This document shows positions 1-11,527 of a stretch of DNA of 64,000 nucleotides, in pieces (position 1 is the first letter of the stretch; every line of letters starts with the position of its first letter). The position numbers and the translations under genes were made by a program. Source of the DNA: Cryptomeria japonica (Eukaryota > Streptophyta > Pinopsida > Cupressales > Cupressaceae); the NCBI RefSeq assembly GCF_030272615.1, contig NC_081411.1, positions 825,274,397-825,338,396 on the forward strand. Reading direction: 5' to 3'. The notes under the pieces are model-generated. The model did not search any database, was not told the origin of the DNA, and saw only the letters and a program-made list of their open reading frames with translations.

Positions 1-197
1 AATGTAAATCTTTTGCAATTTACATAAATGAATTCAAGACAAACCATAAAGTAAAGAAACACGCTTGTCAGGAACGAAGCAATATAGATTAAACAAAACA
101 TCATTTAATTCCATTTGCTCTAACAAAGATATGCTAACATATTATCCAATTTTGAAGAAGTGAGAAAGGAAATAGATGAATGATAAGGAATGAGGAA

Positions 198-484
198 TTA
201 AGCATAGTATCTACGCAAGTGCATAGCGTTTATAGGGTCTTTAAGAGACGTACCGTCTACACCCACTATTTTGTAAGCACCTGATCCATAATCTTCAATA
301 ACAATATACGGTCCAAGCCAATTAGGACTAAATTTTCCCTTTTCTTCAGGTAAGGCATTCACATTGCACTGATTCTCATAGAGCACTAAGTCACCCACTG
401 AGAAGGAATGTTGAATAACCTTATCATTATAGCTTCGTTGTAGAGTTTTGTGATATGCTTGAATATGCTCAAGAGCATTTATAC
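198..484 (-). pseudogene. Tat-1 integrase C-terminal (GPY/F-like) end
   Basis: The open piece 198-398 is the end of the integrase. It reads GDLVLYENQ, then KGKFSPNWLGPYIV and YKIVGVDG, which is the pattern of the gypsy integrase C-terminal GPY/F module. The frame continues upstream to about 484 (HKTLQRSYNDKVIQHSFSVG), where a TAG separates it from the integrase core. Without the stop it would be one protein with 486-1433. Family assignment is firm; the exact end of the native protein is the stop at 198. Confidence 0.8.
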
Positions 485-485
485 G

Positions 486-1433
486 CTATTCATCAAGCAT
501 CTCAAGCTGTTGAAGTCTTTGTTCTCTATAAGCGTCATCATCTACTATACCTTTGAGAGAAACTCTAAGTGACGAAATCTCTAATTCTAAAGGCATAATA
601 GCATCAGCACCATAAACAAGATTATAAGGTGTAGTTTCGGTAGCAATTTGTATGCTTGTTCGGTAGGCCCAAAGAGCATAAATTAGCTGAGTACTCCAAT
701 CCTTACCATGCTTATTCATGGTTTTATGAAGAATTTGTTCAATTATCTTATTGGATGATTCGGCTTGACCATTTGATTGAGGATAGTATGGTGTAGAAAA
801 TCGATGTTTGATATGATACTTCTCGAGGAATTTCTTCACGTCCTTGTTCTTAAATGATGTCCCATTATCAGAGATTATAGTGGAAGGTATCCCGAATCGA
901 GAAATAATGTTTTCTAGAAGAAATTGACAAATCACTTCAGCAGTAGTAGAGCGAAGGGGAACGGCTTCTACCCACTTTGTAAAGTAATCTGTTGCGGTTA
1001 TAATGAAAGTATGTCCTTGAGATGAAGGAGGAGAGATTTTACCGATGAGATCCAACCCCCATGTAGAGAAAGGCCAAGAAGCTACATGAGAACGAAGTTC
1101 TTGGGCAGGAGCATGAATCAAATTATTGTGTTGTTGACATTGATGACATTTCTTAACAAATGAAAAAGAATCCTGCTGCATAGTTTGCCAATAATATCCC
1201 ATATGGAGCAATCTTTGAACCAAGGAATTGCCTCCCAAATGCCCCCCACAGGCACCTGAATGTGCCTCTTCAAGAGCAATAGGGATTTCTGATTTGTTAA
1301 GACAACGAAGGAGAAGACCGTTATAACCCCTTCGGTAAAGAACATTAGAAAGAATGATATATCTAGCGGATAGCTTGCGAATTCTAGCCCTAGTGTTCCT
1401 ATTAGCGGAATCAGGAAAGGTACCATCAGTCAA
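486..1433 (-). pseudogene. Tat-1 integrase (zinc-binding domain and catalytic core)
   Basis: The 315-residue open piece holds an H-H-C-C zinc-binding domain (HSGACGGHLGG, then CHQCQQH) followed by the DDE core. The catalytic residues are visible: Asp in TWGLDLIGK, Asp in IISDNGTSFKN, and Glu in YYPQSNGQAESSN. This enzyme would join element cDNA to chromosomal DNA. Both ends are set by premature TAG codons (about 1432 upstream, about 484 downstream), so no complete integrase can be made. The sequence reads smoothly across both stops, implying recent single-base damage. Confidence 0.9.
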
Positions 1434-2102
1434 CTATCTTACGATATGCAAATACCATTCATTTGAGTCTATAAAGTCACAACATGTCACCAAGCTAGAA
1501 TCATCTACAATAGCTGGAGAAATAAGGTTGTGAATAACAAATTTCAGATCAACCATAGGGTCCTCTAAACATACCAAAGAAGCCACACATGCCATTGTGT
1601 CCGCAAGTTGATTATCTTTTCGAGGAACAGGTTCCATGGTGTAAGAATCAAATTTTTGTAACAAAGAGATAGCGAGGTCTTTATATTGTGATAATTTGTC
1701 TTGTTTCACTTGATATAGTCCTGTTACTTGTCTTATAATCAGTTGAGAATCTCCAAAAATATGTATGTGTTTTATATTTAGAGCTAAGGCTGCCTTTATT
1801 CCTGCTATAAGAGCCTCATACTCAGCAATGTTATTGGTACATAGGAAATTGAGACGATAAGATAAGGGAATGGACTTCTTCGTAGGAGAAATCAAAACAA
1901 CCCCTGCCCCCGATCCTGTATGACACTTAGAGCCATCAAAGTATAACTCCCAAGTTTCATCTTTCTCTGTACAAAGAATGAAGTCATCAGGAAAAGACTC
2001 AGGGTTAGGGAAGGAGAAAGGTGAAGGGGCTTCAACTAGGTGATCGGTCAACGCTTTCCCCTTTAATTGCTCTTTGTGAAACAAATTTAAGGTCAAACTC
2101 AA
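1434..2102 (-). pseudogene. Tat-1 second (archaeal-type) RNase H domain
   Basis: The core reads WELYFDGSKCHTGSGAGVVL, then NNIAEYEALIAGIKAAL, HIFGDSQLII and PRKDNQLAD, matching the D-E-D-D pattern of a type I RNase H of the archaeal or plant-host sort. It is distinct from the ordinary gypsy RNase H that follows RT at 2032-3057. Its position between RNase H and integrase is diagnostic of Tat elements (established knowledge). The first residues of the open piece are out of frame; the natural frame joins the preceding RNase H through a frameshift near 2040-2100. A TAG at about 1432 separates it from integrase. Confidence 0.85.
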
Positions 2103-3105
2103 TTAACATCATAACCCACTTAGCTAGGCGTCCTGATAAATCAGTTTTAGAGAAAAGATGCTTCAAAGGATCAAACTTTACCATGACATGGACTTCTGAA
2201 TTTAAGAGATAATGTCTCAATTTCTGAGTCGCAAACACCAAGGCCAAGCATTGTCTTTCTATCGCAGAATATCGGGTCTCATAATCAAGTAAGGTACGAC
2301 TTATATAATAAACCAGACACTCCTTACCATCTTTATCATGTTGTGCCAATAATGTTGCAAGAGCATGAGAGGAAGCAGCTGTATAAAGAAGAAAGGGTTT
2401 AGAAGGTTCGGCCAGTTGAAGGATAGGAGGATTAGCCAAATACACTTTTAAATCTTCAAATGCTTGCTGACAATCTTCATTCCATTGAAAAGTGATATTC
2501 TTTTTGAGAAGTTGAGTAAAAGGAAAAGTACGATCTGCAAGTTGAGATACAAACCTACGAATAGCTTGAATCTTTCCTTGTAAGCTTTTGAGTTGAGACA
2601 CATTTCTAGGAGGTGGCATGTTGACAATAGCATCAATTTTCTTAGTATCCACCTCAATCCCAAGATGCGAAACTATGAATCCTAATAGTTTTCCACTATC
2701 CACACCAAAAACACATTTTCGGGGATTCAAGCGCATGTGATATTTATGAATTCTTTCAAAGATTTGACGAAGCATTTTAATATGATCTACGCGAAGAATG
2801 GATTTGGCCAAAATATCATCAACATAATCCTCTAAAATCTTATGCATATAATCATGAAAGATAAGGGTCATCGCTCGTTGATAAGTTGCACCGGCATTTT
2901 TAAGTCCAAAAGGCATCATTATCCAACAAAACGTACCCCAAGGAGTGGTGAAAGTAGTTTTGAATTGATCTTGAGGGTTAATGTAAATTTGATTGTATCC
3001 TGAAAAACCATCCATGAAGGATAACAAGGCATGTCCTGCCGTAGAATCAACTATCATGTCAATGTTTGGAAGAGGGAAATCATCTTTTAAAGAAGCCTTA
3101 TTTAA
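2032..3105 (-). pseudogene. Tat-1 reverse transcriptase palm/thumb and RNase H
   Basis: RT copies element RNA into cDNA and the attached RNase H degrades the template. The catalytic box is LEDYVDDILAKS, preceded by FMDGFSGYNQI and MPFGLKNAGATYQRAM, all typical of gypsy RT. RNase H follows (FLLYTAASSHALATLLAQ, then YSAIERQCLALVFATQKLRHYL). In this RNase H the usual first Asp of the YTDAS-type motif appears as YTAAS, a likely damaging change. The piece starts just after a TGA at about 3109 that replaces a CGA-type Arg codon, and ends in a frameshift. Confidence 0.9.
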
Positions 3106-3108
3106 ATC

Positions 3109-4401
3109 TCAAAAATCGGTACATATTCTTATTTTATTATCTGGTTTAGCCACAGCGACAATATTTGAAATCCATGGGGAATAATCGATAGGGCAGATAA
3201 ATCCAGCCTCCAATAACTTTTCAATCTCAGCCTTAATAAGCAGAGCCACCTTAGGATTCATTTTTTGAATCTTTTGTTTCACGGGCTTAGCATCAGGAAC
3301 TAAGACAATATTATGAGTAACGATCTTAGGATCTATACCAGGCATGTGAGAGTATGTCCAAGCAAAGATCTCGGGGAATTCATGCAATAAATCTTCATAT
3401 TGTTTTTGTTCCTCTTCATCCAAACATTTTCCAATTTTAATAACTTTTTCTTCATTGCAAGGATCCATCTTAACATTAGTGGTGTCACTTATGAGAAGAT
3501 TACTTTGTTGAGGAGTATCCTTTAACTGAGGGAATTCTTTCACAATCTCATCATTATCAATCTCTTTTCCAAAATAGGCTTCAGTGTTCAAACAATAAGG
3601 GAGTCCCCTATTGTGATGATAATGAGGAAGAGTATCATATGCTCCTAAAAACTCAGCTAAAGCATCATCGGTAGGAAAAACATCCAAAGCACAGGCACAC
3701 AAAGGATCCTCATCAATGTACTTGGGGTGTTGCATTGATAGAGATGTAGAAATAGCATTAACACTAATACATGGTCTCTTAGAAGCTTTAGTGCGCTTGT
3801 AGGGATTATAGCCAAGTCCAAAGGCATAATTGTGAAGATTATTCTCTAGAGGAACCTTTATCCCTTGTTTGTGAGCACCACAACCATTTCCATGATACCC
3901 ATGCTTAGCAAAAATGCAAAAACCACGACCATAACGATCAGCCATTTCAGAAAGAGAAGGCAGTTTTTCATAAGACAAAGAATCAAACTCTTCAGAATTA
4001 GAGGTGTGAGGAGAAGAAGTTTGAGAAGCGGCCACAAAATTATTACTCATAGGCTCAAGTATTGTTGATTTATTTTTAGCTTCTTCCTTCTTTTCAACCT
4101 TAAGCTCTCTAGAAGGAACCTTATATTCACCCACAAAGGTGGGATTAAAATCAAGGGATCCCCAATCGTCGTCTGCGAGAACCTTCTCAGGATCAAAATC
4201 CTTCTTATGTGTAGTTTCAAGTCGAGAAGAGTCTTCTTCAGGAGCTCCAGACTCATCCAAATAATTTTGATCATCAGAGAGCGAGGATTCATCAATAGGT
4301 ATCTTGTTTAAAGAGTCATCACTAGACGAGGACAGCTTAGAAGAACCCCCTTTGGAAGTAGATGTTTGTAAACAAGCTTGGAAATTAGTATCACCTATCA
4401 A
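3109..4401 (-). pseudogene. Tat-1 PR-RT linker and N-terminal RT fingers
   Basis: The first ~300 residues are a low-complexity acidic and serine-rich linker, followed by a GRGFCIFAKHGYHGNGCG segment that Tat-2 also has. The C-terminal part is RT: EEKVIKIGK, EFPEIFAWTYSHMPGIDPKI, then EAGFICPIDYSPWISNIV and KPDNKIRICTDF, the conserved start of gypsy RT. The frame is closed by TGA at about 3109; the next bases read straight into the RT palm. Upstream, a TAA at about 4435 separates it from protease. Confidence 0.85.
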
Positions 4402-4434
4402 GGTATATGTCTTATTGTTATAGATAAATTTAAC

Positions 4435-5745
4435 TTATCTATGTAATGTAGAGGGGACAGCTTGCATACTGTGAATCCAAGGTCTCCCTAATAACAAGTT
4501 GTATGTTAAATTTCTCGACATAACATGGATAGGAGTAGGTAAAGTAACAGGCCCCACTGTGAGGGGTAAGGTGATAATACCTAATGAAGTCTTAGCCACA
4601 TTATCAAAGCCTCGAATAGGATGAGAGTTAGGCTCAATTAGGGATGTATCCACATTCATCTTATGCAAAAGATTAATGCTACACACATTAAGACCAGAGC
4701 CATTATCTACTAGTGTTCGTCTTATAGCAGTGTCTTTCATGATAATCACAATCATCAAGGGATCATATTGATGTTGAATTTCACTAGTAGGCAACTCATC
4801 TTGGGTAAACACAATTTGAGCTTTAGGATTCATCACAGAGTTAACCAAAGATGCTATATTACTAGATGTATTCGGTGGAGGTACATTCAAATCTTTCAAG
4901 GCATCTTGTAACATTCCATGATGAGCGGAAGAAGTTTGAATCAGATCCCAAAGGGATATCTTAGTAGGGGTAGCTTTAAGTTGCTCTATGAGATTATATT
5001 CCTTACTAAGAACTTGTGAAATACGTGGAGCTTGCGGAAGAATTGGCTGAGGATTTGGAAGAGAAACTGGAATAACAAGAGGAGGACTAGGTTGCCTATT
5101 ATTTCTGGTATGATAAGTATGGGCAACCGCATGATAACTCTCTCTAGTTATTTGCTTGGCATAACTATAAGGACTTATAAGTTTTCTTCCTTGCACAGTG
5201 ATGATTGGTTTATTCGGAGTACAAAAGGAATCATGATCATACCCTCCTTGGATAGTAAGGAGAGGTGATTTAGGAACTTGAAAGGTGGGAGAAGGATGAG
5301 CACCTTGGACTTCAAAGAGAGGCTTATTATGCTCATTCAAATTTATCATGTTAACCAACTTAGAAGTCTTGTTCTTGTTTAAAGATTTTGATAAATCCAC
5401 AAATTCATCAAGAGCATCATCCAACAAAGTATGATCATAGCTATCAAAAGGTTTATCTTTTGGTTCAAATGGAGATATCTCTTCATAAAGGGGATTGTTG
5501 AAAACAACCATGTTACTAGATTTAGTGGAAGACTTGATAGGAATGTACCCTTGAGAGGAACCATTCAACTTATCTTTCTCATCACACCTAAATGACATAG
5601 TAACAAGGTTTATGAGTCTTTGGTAAAATGAAGGTTTGGCATCTTTAGGGTTCAAAAACTCATCTAAAGCTTCATATAATTCATCTTGGCTATACTCATA
5701 ATAATCATCATAAGCATGAACATTTTGCAAATAAAAGTCTGACAT
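4435..5745 (-). pseudogene. Tat-1 first open piece: unknown N-terminus plus aspartic protease
   Basis: Starts at the first ATG after the PBS (MSDFYLQ). The first ~300 residues have no recognisable capsid or zinc knuckle; they include repeated blocks around KPLFEVQG, LLTIQGGY and IITVQGR. The protease follows: RRTLVDNGSGLNVCS (catalytic Asp motif), then RGFDN, the flap-side hydrophobic stretch, and YNLLLGRPWIH, the C-terminal protease signature. It would cut the polyprotein. It ends at a TAA where Tat-2 has a Gln codon. Compared with Tat-2 (34955-38007) the repeat region is much shorter here. Confidence 0.85.
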
Positions 5746-5895
5746 TTTGAAATAAAAGTTGTATGAAATTTAAACACACAATGCAAAGAAACACACTCTT
5801 TTCTTTTTTTTTTCTTTTTAATGAAAATGAAATGAAAGCACACTAAATCTAGATCTAGATCTAACAAATGCAATGCAAGAGGAAGCAATGATAGT

Positions 5896-5913
5896 TTCAC
5901 GTCGGGTTCACCA
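5896..5913 (-). promoter_or_regulatory. Tat-1 primer-binding site
   Basis: Directly inside the LTR, after a 3-base spacer, the minus strand carries TGGTGAACCCGACGTGAA, beginning with the TGG expected to pair with a tRNA CCA end. The identical site lies at 38151-38168 in Tat-2. I do not assign the tRNA. Confidence 0.75.
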
Positions 5914-5916
5914 AAA

Positions 5917-7577
5917 TGTGTGGGGGAAAAAGTGAGACTAGGTTAACATGCCCTAATCCTACCTTTTGACACACATTAGGGAATACGAAAGAGCCTAGAG
6001 GTATCACACAATTGGCTACTTCTTTTTGTGAAAGAGAGAGCCACGGGCTGCCTATTAGGATTTCTATTCCTTTGTTGAAATTGAAAGATAAAATGGTGCG
6101 AGTTCAAGTCCTAATCCCAAAATGCAAGTATGAACTAATAACAAGATTGTAGAATTGAACTTAAACAATGGAAAGCTGCAAACATAAGGACAAGACAAGA
6201 ATGCAGATGTGTACCCGGAGTCAAAATTTGATTGAAAATGTTCGGGACGGGGGTGCGGGCACCACTGTCCTGATTCTATCCCGGAAACTGCACCTGAAAC
6301 TGTTGTTTTGCACTCTGGAAAACTATCAAAAATGCTGTCTGTTAGGACGACCAGGGAATCCAGCGCCTCTATCCCAGGGACCAGGGCACCCAGCGCCCCT
6401 GTCCTGGTAGGACCAAGGTGCCCCACGCCCCTGTCCTGGTCTTTTGCTCTGCAATTTGGTGTGGAGTGCTATCTCGACCTGCTTTTCCTGGATCTGCAAC
6501 CTGCGGCGTCATCCGAGTCCTGAAACCTGCACTTGTATCTGAAAAAGGTGTTTGGGTGGCTATATAGGGTTTTGCCTTAGTCAAACCCCCGCTTCGGTGA
6601 TTTCCACCTCCACGAATAGCCAAGTTGTATTGTAAAAGTAATGTGTGTGCAGACCTTGTGTGTGTGTAAGATCTAAAATGCAAGTAAGCAAACTAGAGCA
6701 ACCTAGAAAGTAAACCCTAATTGCTTGTAAATGATAATGTAAATGCTCTAAACCAAGATGCAAAGTGATCTAAAGCATGAATAAATGATATATTGAAGCT
6801 TATGCAAAGACATGAAAACAACATGAAATCATACCCAACCCCCAAGGGAGGGGTACAAGCCAATCTTCAGTCGGTAATCTCCTATTGTTCTGCAATGTCT
6901 TCCAAGCCCTAAATGGATGAATGGAATTGATGAATGCTTGATAGAGGGATGTTGAATGTTGTTGAAGTCTTCAAAGATCTGCTCTTTCACTGCATATGAG
7001 GTTCCTGAAGACAAAAATTCAGATCCCTTCAAATGAAGAAAGAGAGCTCTTATGTATGAAACCCTAGGTCGTAATTTCGTCTTTTGGCCGACCTAGAGAT
7101 TGAATCTCCTACCAATTTCTTGGGGTTAAGCTTTATTTTATGATTGGATCGTGCTCCTAAAATTTTAGGAAAAATGTCCGGTACCGTGTGCACTCCGGGT
7201 GCCATGGTCTTGGCAACTTTTCACCAAATTTTCAGGGCCGTCAGATATGATGATTTTAGAGAGAATCTCAAAGTTACAGGTGATTTCGAGATGTTTTGAC
7301 CCCCGAACTCAAGGCCCCAAGTTCAAAATAGAACTTAATTAGGGTTTTTGATTAGATGATGTATTGGAGGAACAACATGAAAAGGGGCACACTTTAATGA
7401 AAGGGCCCGACTTTATGATGTGAAGGATGATGAAATAGGACCTTAGACCTAATTAATTTGATTAATTAAGTGCTAAAGGAGAAATGCAATGCAAAATGTA
7501 AAATGCACCAAGGTGGGTGATAAACTAGGTGTGAAATTGTACCACCCTAGCAAGTGCGTACAATTTACAATGCTACA
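5917..7577 (-). repeat. Tat-1 5' LTR (1.66 kb)
   Basis: Begins TGTGTGGG and ends GCTACA on the plus strand (TG...CA). It aligns over its whole length with the two LTRs of Tat-2. A TATA-like CTATATAG lies near 6563. At 6341-6440 it contains a GC-rich minisatellite built from units like GGACCAGGGC..CCAGCGCCCCTGTCC. The bases after it (AACAG, 7578-7582) belong to the interrupted LTR of element G. Confidence 0.9.
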
Positions 7578-7912
7578 AACAGATCATCTTCATGATGTGT
7601 CGTGTTGATCTGGAATAGATATTCTTGTCGGTGCATAACCTAGACCTATTTTCTAGGAATAATAAATATGCAAACCTGAATAGACCAATGAACAAATCAC
7701 CATAACAAAGTGTCCAAACAATGTCTTCGACATAACCAAGTAGTCTCCAAGTCATTCCAAGTGTCGGTGAACCAAATACCGGTGATTGTGCATAAGTCAC
7801 TAACTTGCCGGTGAACATAATCAAGAGTCTCCAAGTGCTGATAAGAGTTGACAAGTGTTGACAAGTCTTGACATCAATGACAAAACCATATCAACATATC
7901 CAAAATACCAAC
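7578..7912 (-). repeat. LTR fragment of element G, cut by Tat-1
   Basis: On the minus strand this starts TGTTGGTATTTTGG and within 50 bases has TTTTGTCATTGATGTCAA, the pattern that opens every copia-type LTR in this window. It stops at 7578 where Tat-1 is inserted. The rest of the LTR should lie left of the window. Confidence 0.6.
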
Positions 7913-7949
7913 ATCTTAAGGTTTGTTACAATGTTGCAACATCAATTGA

Positions 7950-8924
7950 TTATTCTTGAGCCTCCGCTTCTTGCATCCCATATTTATCTTTCCATTCTTT
8001 GAACATGTCATCACTAGGCCAAGAGAAGCTAACAAGTTTCTTCTTCAACTTATTTAATCTCTTCCCCGTGTTCCTTAATTGTTTAACTTCCGCTTCCAAA
8101 AACCCAAAATGTGACTTTATTTTTTCAATCTCCTCAATTGTTTGAATGAACAAAGATGTATCATCTGCATTTATGATGTCATTTATCCGTTGTGATAATT
8201 TATGGCCTAACTCACCAGGCCACATCTCTTCATCTTTTAACTTGTTAGTGCCAATAAAACCCCTAGGAAATAATTCAATCATCTAATCAACATACTCTTT
8301 TCTATATAGGTTTGCTTTTCTTTCTAGACCAACTCTTCCCTCTGGCAGCCTAGACATACCTTTTACCAACTCATAAGTGGATTTAATAGTATCATCAGCA
8401 TCTGCCTCTTCATGGGATGAGCACATAAGTTCCAAATCCACCTCCCTAACCATCTATTTATTCAAAATTGGTTCTAGAATAGCCTTGTCCTCCTTTAAAT
8501 CCGTCAACAAGCTCAAAACTCTTTTCATATTTATGTACACAATTGAAGCCCCAACTATGTCAGCAAATTTCAAGATTGTTTCCCTAATCTTCTCCTCATA
8601 ATTATTTGCAAAAATGGCCCGAGCCTTCTTTAATTTTTCCATCTCATCTTGGATACTCTCAGTATATTGAAAACTAGGGGTTATAGGAGAGAGAGGAAAT
8701 TCAATGATTGGGCTAGTAGGTGGAGGTCTAGTTGTAGAAGAGGCAATCATCAAATTAAAAGATTCACCCTTTTGTTGTTGCCCTCCTACCTGTCTCTTTA
8801 ACTTTGCAATTGTACTGTCTTTACTAGCCACCTCAAGTTTGGCTTCATTGTAGGCTTTTAGGATTACCTCCAACTTCACCTGGAGATCAACCTTTTCCTT
8901 GGCTTCTTTCTCTGCTACTACCAT
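7950..8924 (-). pseudogene. Element G unknown protein, C-terminal coiled-coil part
   Basis: Two adjacent open pieces (8454-8924 and 7950-8282), with the stretch between them closed by stops. The first is rich in Glu, Lys and Ala with heptad-like spacing (EKEAKEKVDLQVKLEVILKA, then SKDSTIAKLKRQ), then a proline-rich linker, then a second helical region. The second ends in another charged helix (FLEAEVKQLRNTGKRLNKLKKK). I do not recognise the family. The predicted coiled coils resemble in style the C-terminus of the E1 cargo protein (47612-47881), without clear sequence identity. Confidence 0.5.
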
Positions 8925-9358
8925 ATTGAATTTGTAGATTCCAAGGTTGTACTAGCAACTTCTATCGATCCTATATCCTTCACTCTCTTAACAATCATGC
9001 CTTCTGAATAGCTAGATTCTGAGGTATCATCCCTCCTTTTGTTCTCCTTTATCCTTAATGACCACATAACCAATGTTGCATGATCATTGCTATAAGTTAC
9101 TCCTTCTAGAGGCTTTATCTCTTTTCTAAATACATCAAGAATCAGTGCATTAGCTATATCCCACCTGGGAAGAATCAAAACTCCAGCTTCTGCAATCATC
9201 TTCCTCCCCGGCTCAGGGGTGATGGCTTCAAATTCTACTAACATTTTGCTTTTCACATGTGCCTCAATCACAGATGTATCTTTGTGAGGACACTCCATCT
9301 TTCTTTTCTCACACCTTTCTTTGAATTGTTCTAAATTATTTATCCAAATAAATTGCAA
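8918..9358 (-). pseudogene. Element G unknown protein, middle part 2
   Basis: A 146-residue open piece, overlapping the next piece by a few bases in another frame. It contains KMIAEAGVLILPRWDIANAL and then VTYSNDHATLVMWSLRIKEN. This is vaguely like the E1 segment DKLISEANRTVF ... TTDQWDIFLLQKRN at 48830-48960, a possible distant relationship judged by eye only. No catalytic motif is evident. Confidence 0.45.
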
Positions 9359-9625
9359 AAATGATCATGTTTTAACAAAATTGCTATCTGCCAAGAACTC
9401 ATCACTGGCCTGTTTAATGACAGGGTCCAATTCCTTACCTACAAACTCCTCAACCATCAACTCCATTCTGGCACTTGCTGGTTCTTCTGGCATTCCTTCC
9501 TGAATCTCTTCATATGTGTAGGCAATCTCTCCAAGACTTCCCAATCACACCAATTGCTCAGCTACTTCATGCCCATCTCCCATGTGAATTGGGGATTGGG
9601 AAGGAGAATATAAGGGCTCATTTGT

Positions 9626-11527
9626 CTAGACCTCTTTCCCTACTCCTTGCCTTTTTGGAGAGTCTTGGGTTTCAATGACATCTTCTAGCAGCCTTTTTCC
9701 TTTTGAAGTGGAGGGCTCATCCCTTTTTGGTATTAATGCATTATACCCTTCTTTTTTGTGCATTACATACCCACCCAGGGGAACCCCTTTGGCATAAGCA
9801 GGCTTAGCTAAAACAACTTTTCCCTTCTCAAGATCAGCTCTCATTACAACCTCCTTTTTCTCTTTTAAGGTTTGCATTAGATCCCCAGAATAAACCACCA
9901 AAAACTTAATCTTTTCCTCAAAAGGGGCAAAACTAGCCAAGGGGTCATAATGGCTATCAAAATATTGAATAAAATCTAAAGTTTTTTTGAATGCTATCCA
10001 TTTTTCCTTCTTTACTTCTTGTTCCTCTAGACTAAAATCAATCCTTATCAAATCTTCAGGAAAGTGAAATTGATGGGCCTTACCTGCACATCTGACCTTC
10101 TTCCTAAACATACCGTTGAAAAATTCTTTGGATCACCAAACCTCACAACTATAGTGGATAACCTGTATGGATGCAAAAACTTGTCAAAATGTATCCAACC
10201 ACCCTTAGTGATTATAAATTGATGCGCTATGGTAATTGTTGGTAAAATTGTCCCCCTTCCTTTATTTGTCAGCTTTGTTTCTTGCAGGCCTCCAATTTGT
10301 CTTAAGACTTCAACAATGCCTATCTTCAAAGGGACTTGGTAGGGGAGGAGATAAGGAGTTCCCCTAAAACCATAAACTCTAAAAATAGTAGAGACTAGGT
10401 ATAGAAATATATCACCCCAATTATGCACAATCTTGATATCTTCAGCGAACTCCTTAGGTCTAGTGAATTCTAAAAGGGCCTTAGGGATCCTAGGGTTCTC
10501 CCAGCATAGAAGGATTCTAAGCCTAGATGTAAAACATTTATCAAACTTCAAATAACTTACATCCTCTCTATCCCAAGACAAAATTGTGCTCCATAGCTGA
10601 ACTGGCATATCCTCTCCATCTTTCTCCTTTAACAAATCCATCTCTTTTGCAAAATATTTAGCACCTTTAAATAAAAAGATATGCATAAGGAGGAAATACC
10701 ACCCAAAAGGTCTACGTACCTTAGCATTTTTTATCCCAATGAGGCCCTCGTGAATGGCATCAGTGAGGTATGGTATAAAATCAAAGGTCACTGCTAGAGA
10801 TGGATTTAAAATCTATGCTATCATAAACATGTAGTGGGTCGACATGGTGGTCTCTACATCTTCCCCAAAAATCTGACATAAAGACAAGTACATTCCTTTA
10901 GCCCTTAGAGTAAATAAATTCAAAGGTAAAGGCTCCATTGTACTTGGGCCTACTAGTGTCAATCTTCCTATTTTTGCAAAGAATTCTTTCAATGACCCAT
11001 TCCTAAGATGATCCTTATGTGCATCATAGACCTTCCTAAGCATATCAAAATCAATAGGCTCTAAATAATTTTAGGCCTCACTTAGCCAAAAAATTTCCTG
11101 AATGCATCATCATTGATTTCAATTAGAACTCCTCCACTTATATTTCTGATAGCTTTAGTGATGGGGTCATAGTTTTTTGCAATCTGGGTCAATAGATCAA
11201 CATCCATGAAAACTCCAGGCACTACAAGCTTCCTGACATTTAATTCACATACATAATTCATTGGAGAAGGAGAAATTCACTGACTAAAACCCACTTTAAA
11301 AAGTCCTAAGCCCACCATTCCTATCTAGGCATCTTTTAGCCAATACCCCTTATCATAAAAACCTTCACCAATTCTTAGGCGGGGAGACTTAGGCACAAGA
11401 TCCTTCATTTTTACTGCACTATTGGTAGATTGGGACAATTTCTCTAAGAAATAATCACAAACGGCTCTCTTCTAATAATCTACCTTCCCTCTGAATTCCC
11501 TTCGCAATGCCATCTCATAATTATCCG
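9626..11527 (-). pseudogene. Element G unknown protein, N-terminal and central part
   Basis: A decayed reading frame starting near the ATG at about 11515 (MALRREFRGKVD) and continuing through open pieces 10813-11043, 10048-10791 and 9626-10111, with in-frame stops near 11480, 11320 and 11080. Recognisable stretches are YDPITKAIRNISGG, LRKVYDAHKDHLRNG, RRPFGWYFLLMHIFLFKGAK and a long alpha-helical, aromatic-rich segment up to about 10200, then a basic tail (STSKGKRLLEDVIETQDSPK). It has no gag, protease, RT or integrase signature. The style (DUF-like plant protein embedded in a repeat) matches the large ORF of E1. Function unknown. Confidence 0.5.

Larger units (their letters stand above)
1..7577 (-). 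mobile_element. Tat-1: Ty3/gypsy Tat-lineage element, left end outside window
   Basis: A minus-strand LTR retrotransposon. Reading leftwards from the LTR at 5917-7577 come a primer-binding site, protease, reverse transcriptase, RNase H, a second RNase H and integrase. The second RNase H between the RT-RNase H block and integrase marks the Tat lineage (established knowledge). No capsid or zinc-knuckle gag is visible between the PBS and the protease. The frame is broken by stops at about 4435, 3109, 1432 and 484 and by a shift near 2040-2100, so this copy is dead. Its 3' LTR lies left of base 1. Bases 1-197 are the non-coding tail after integrase, where I see no feature. On the right it interrupts another LTR at 7578. 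Confidence 0.9.
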
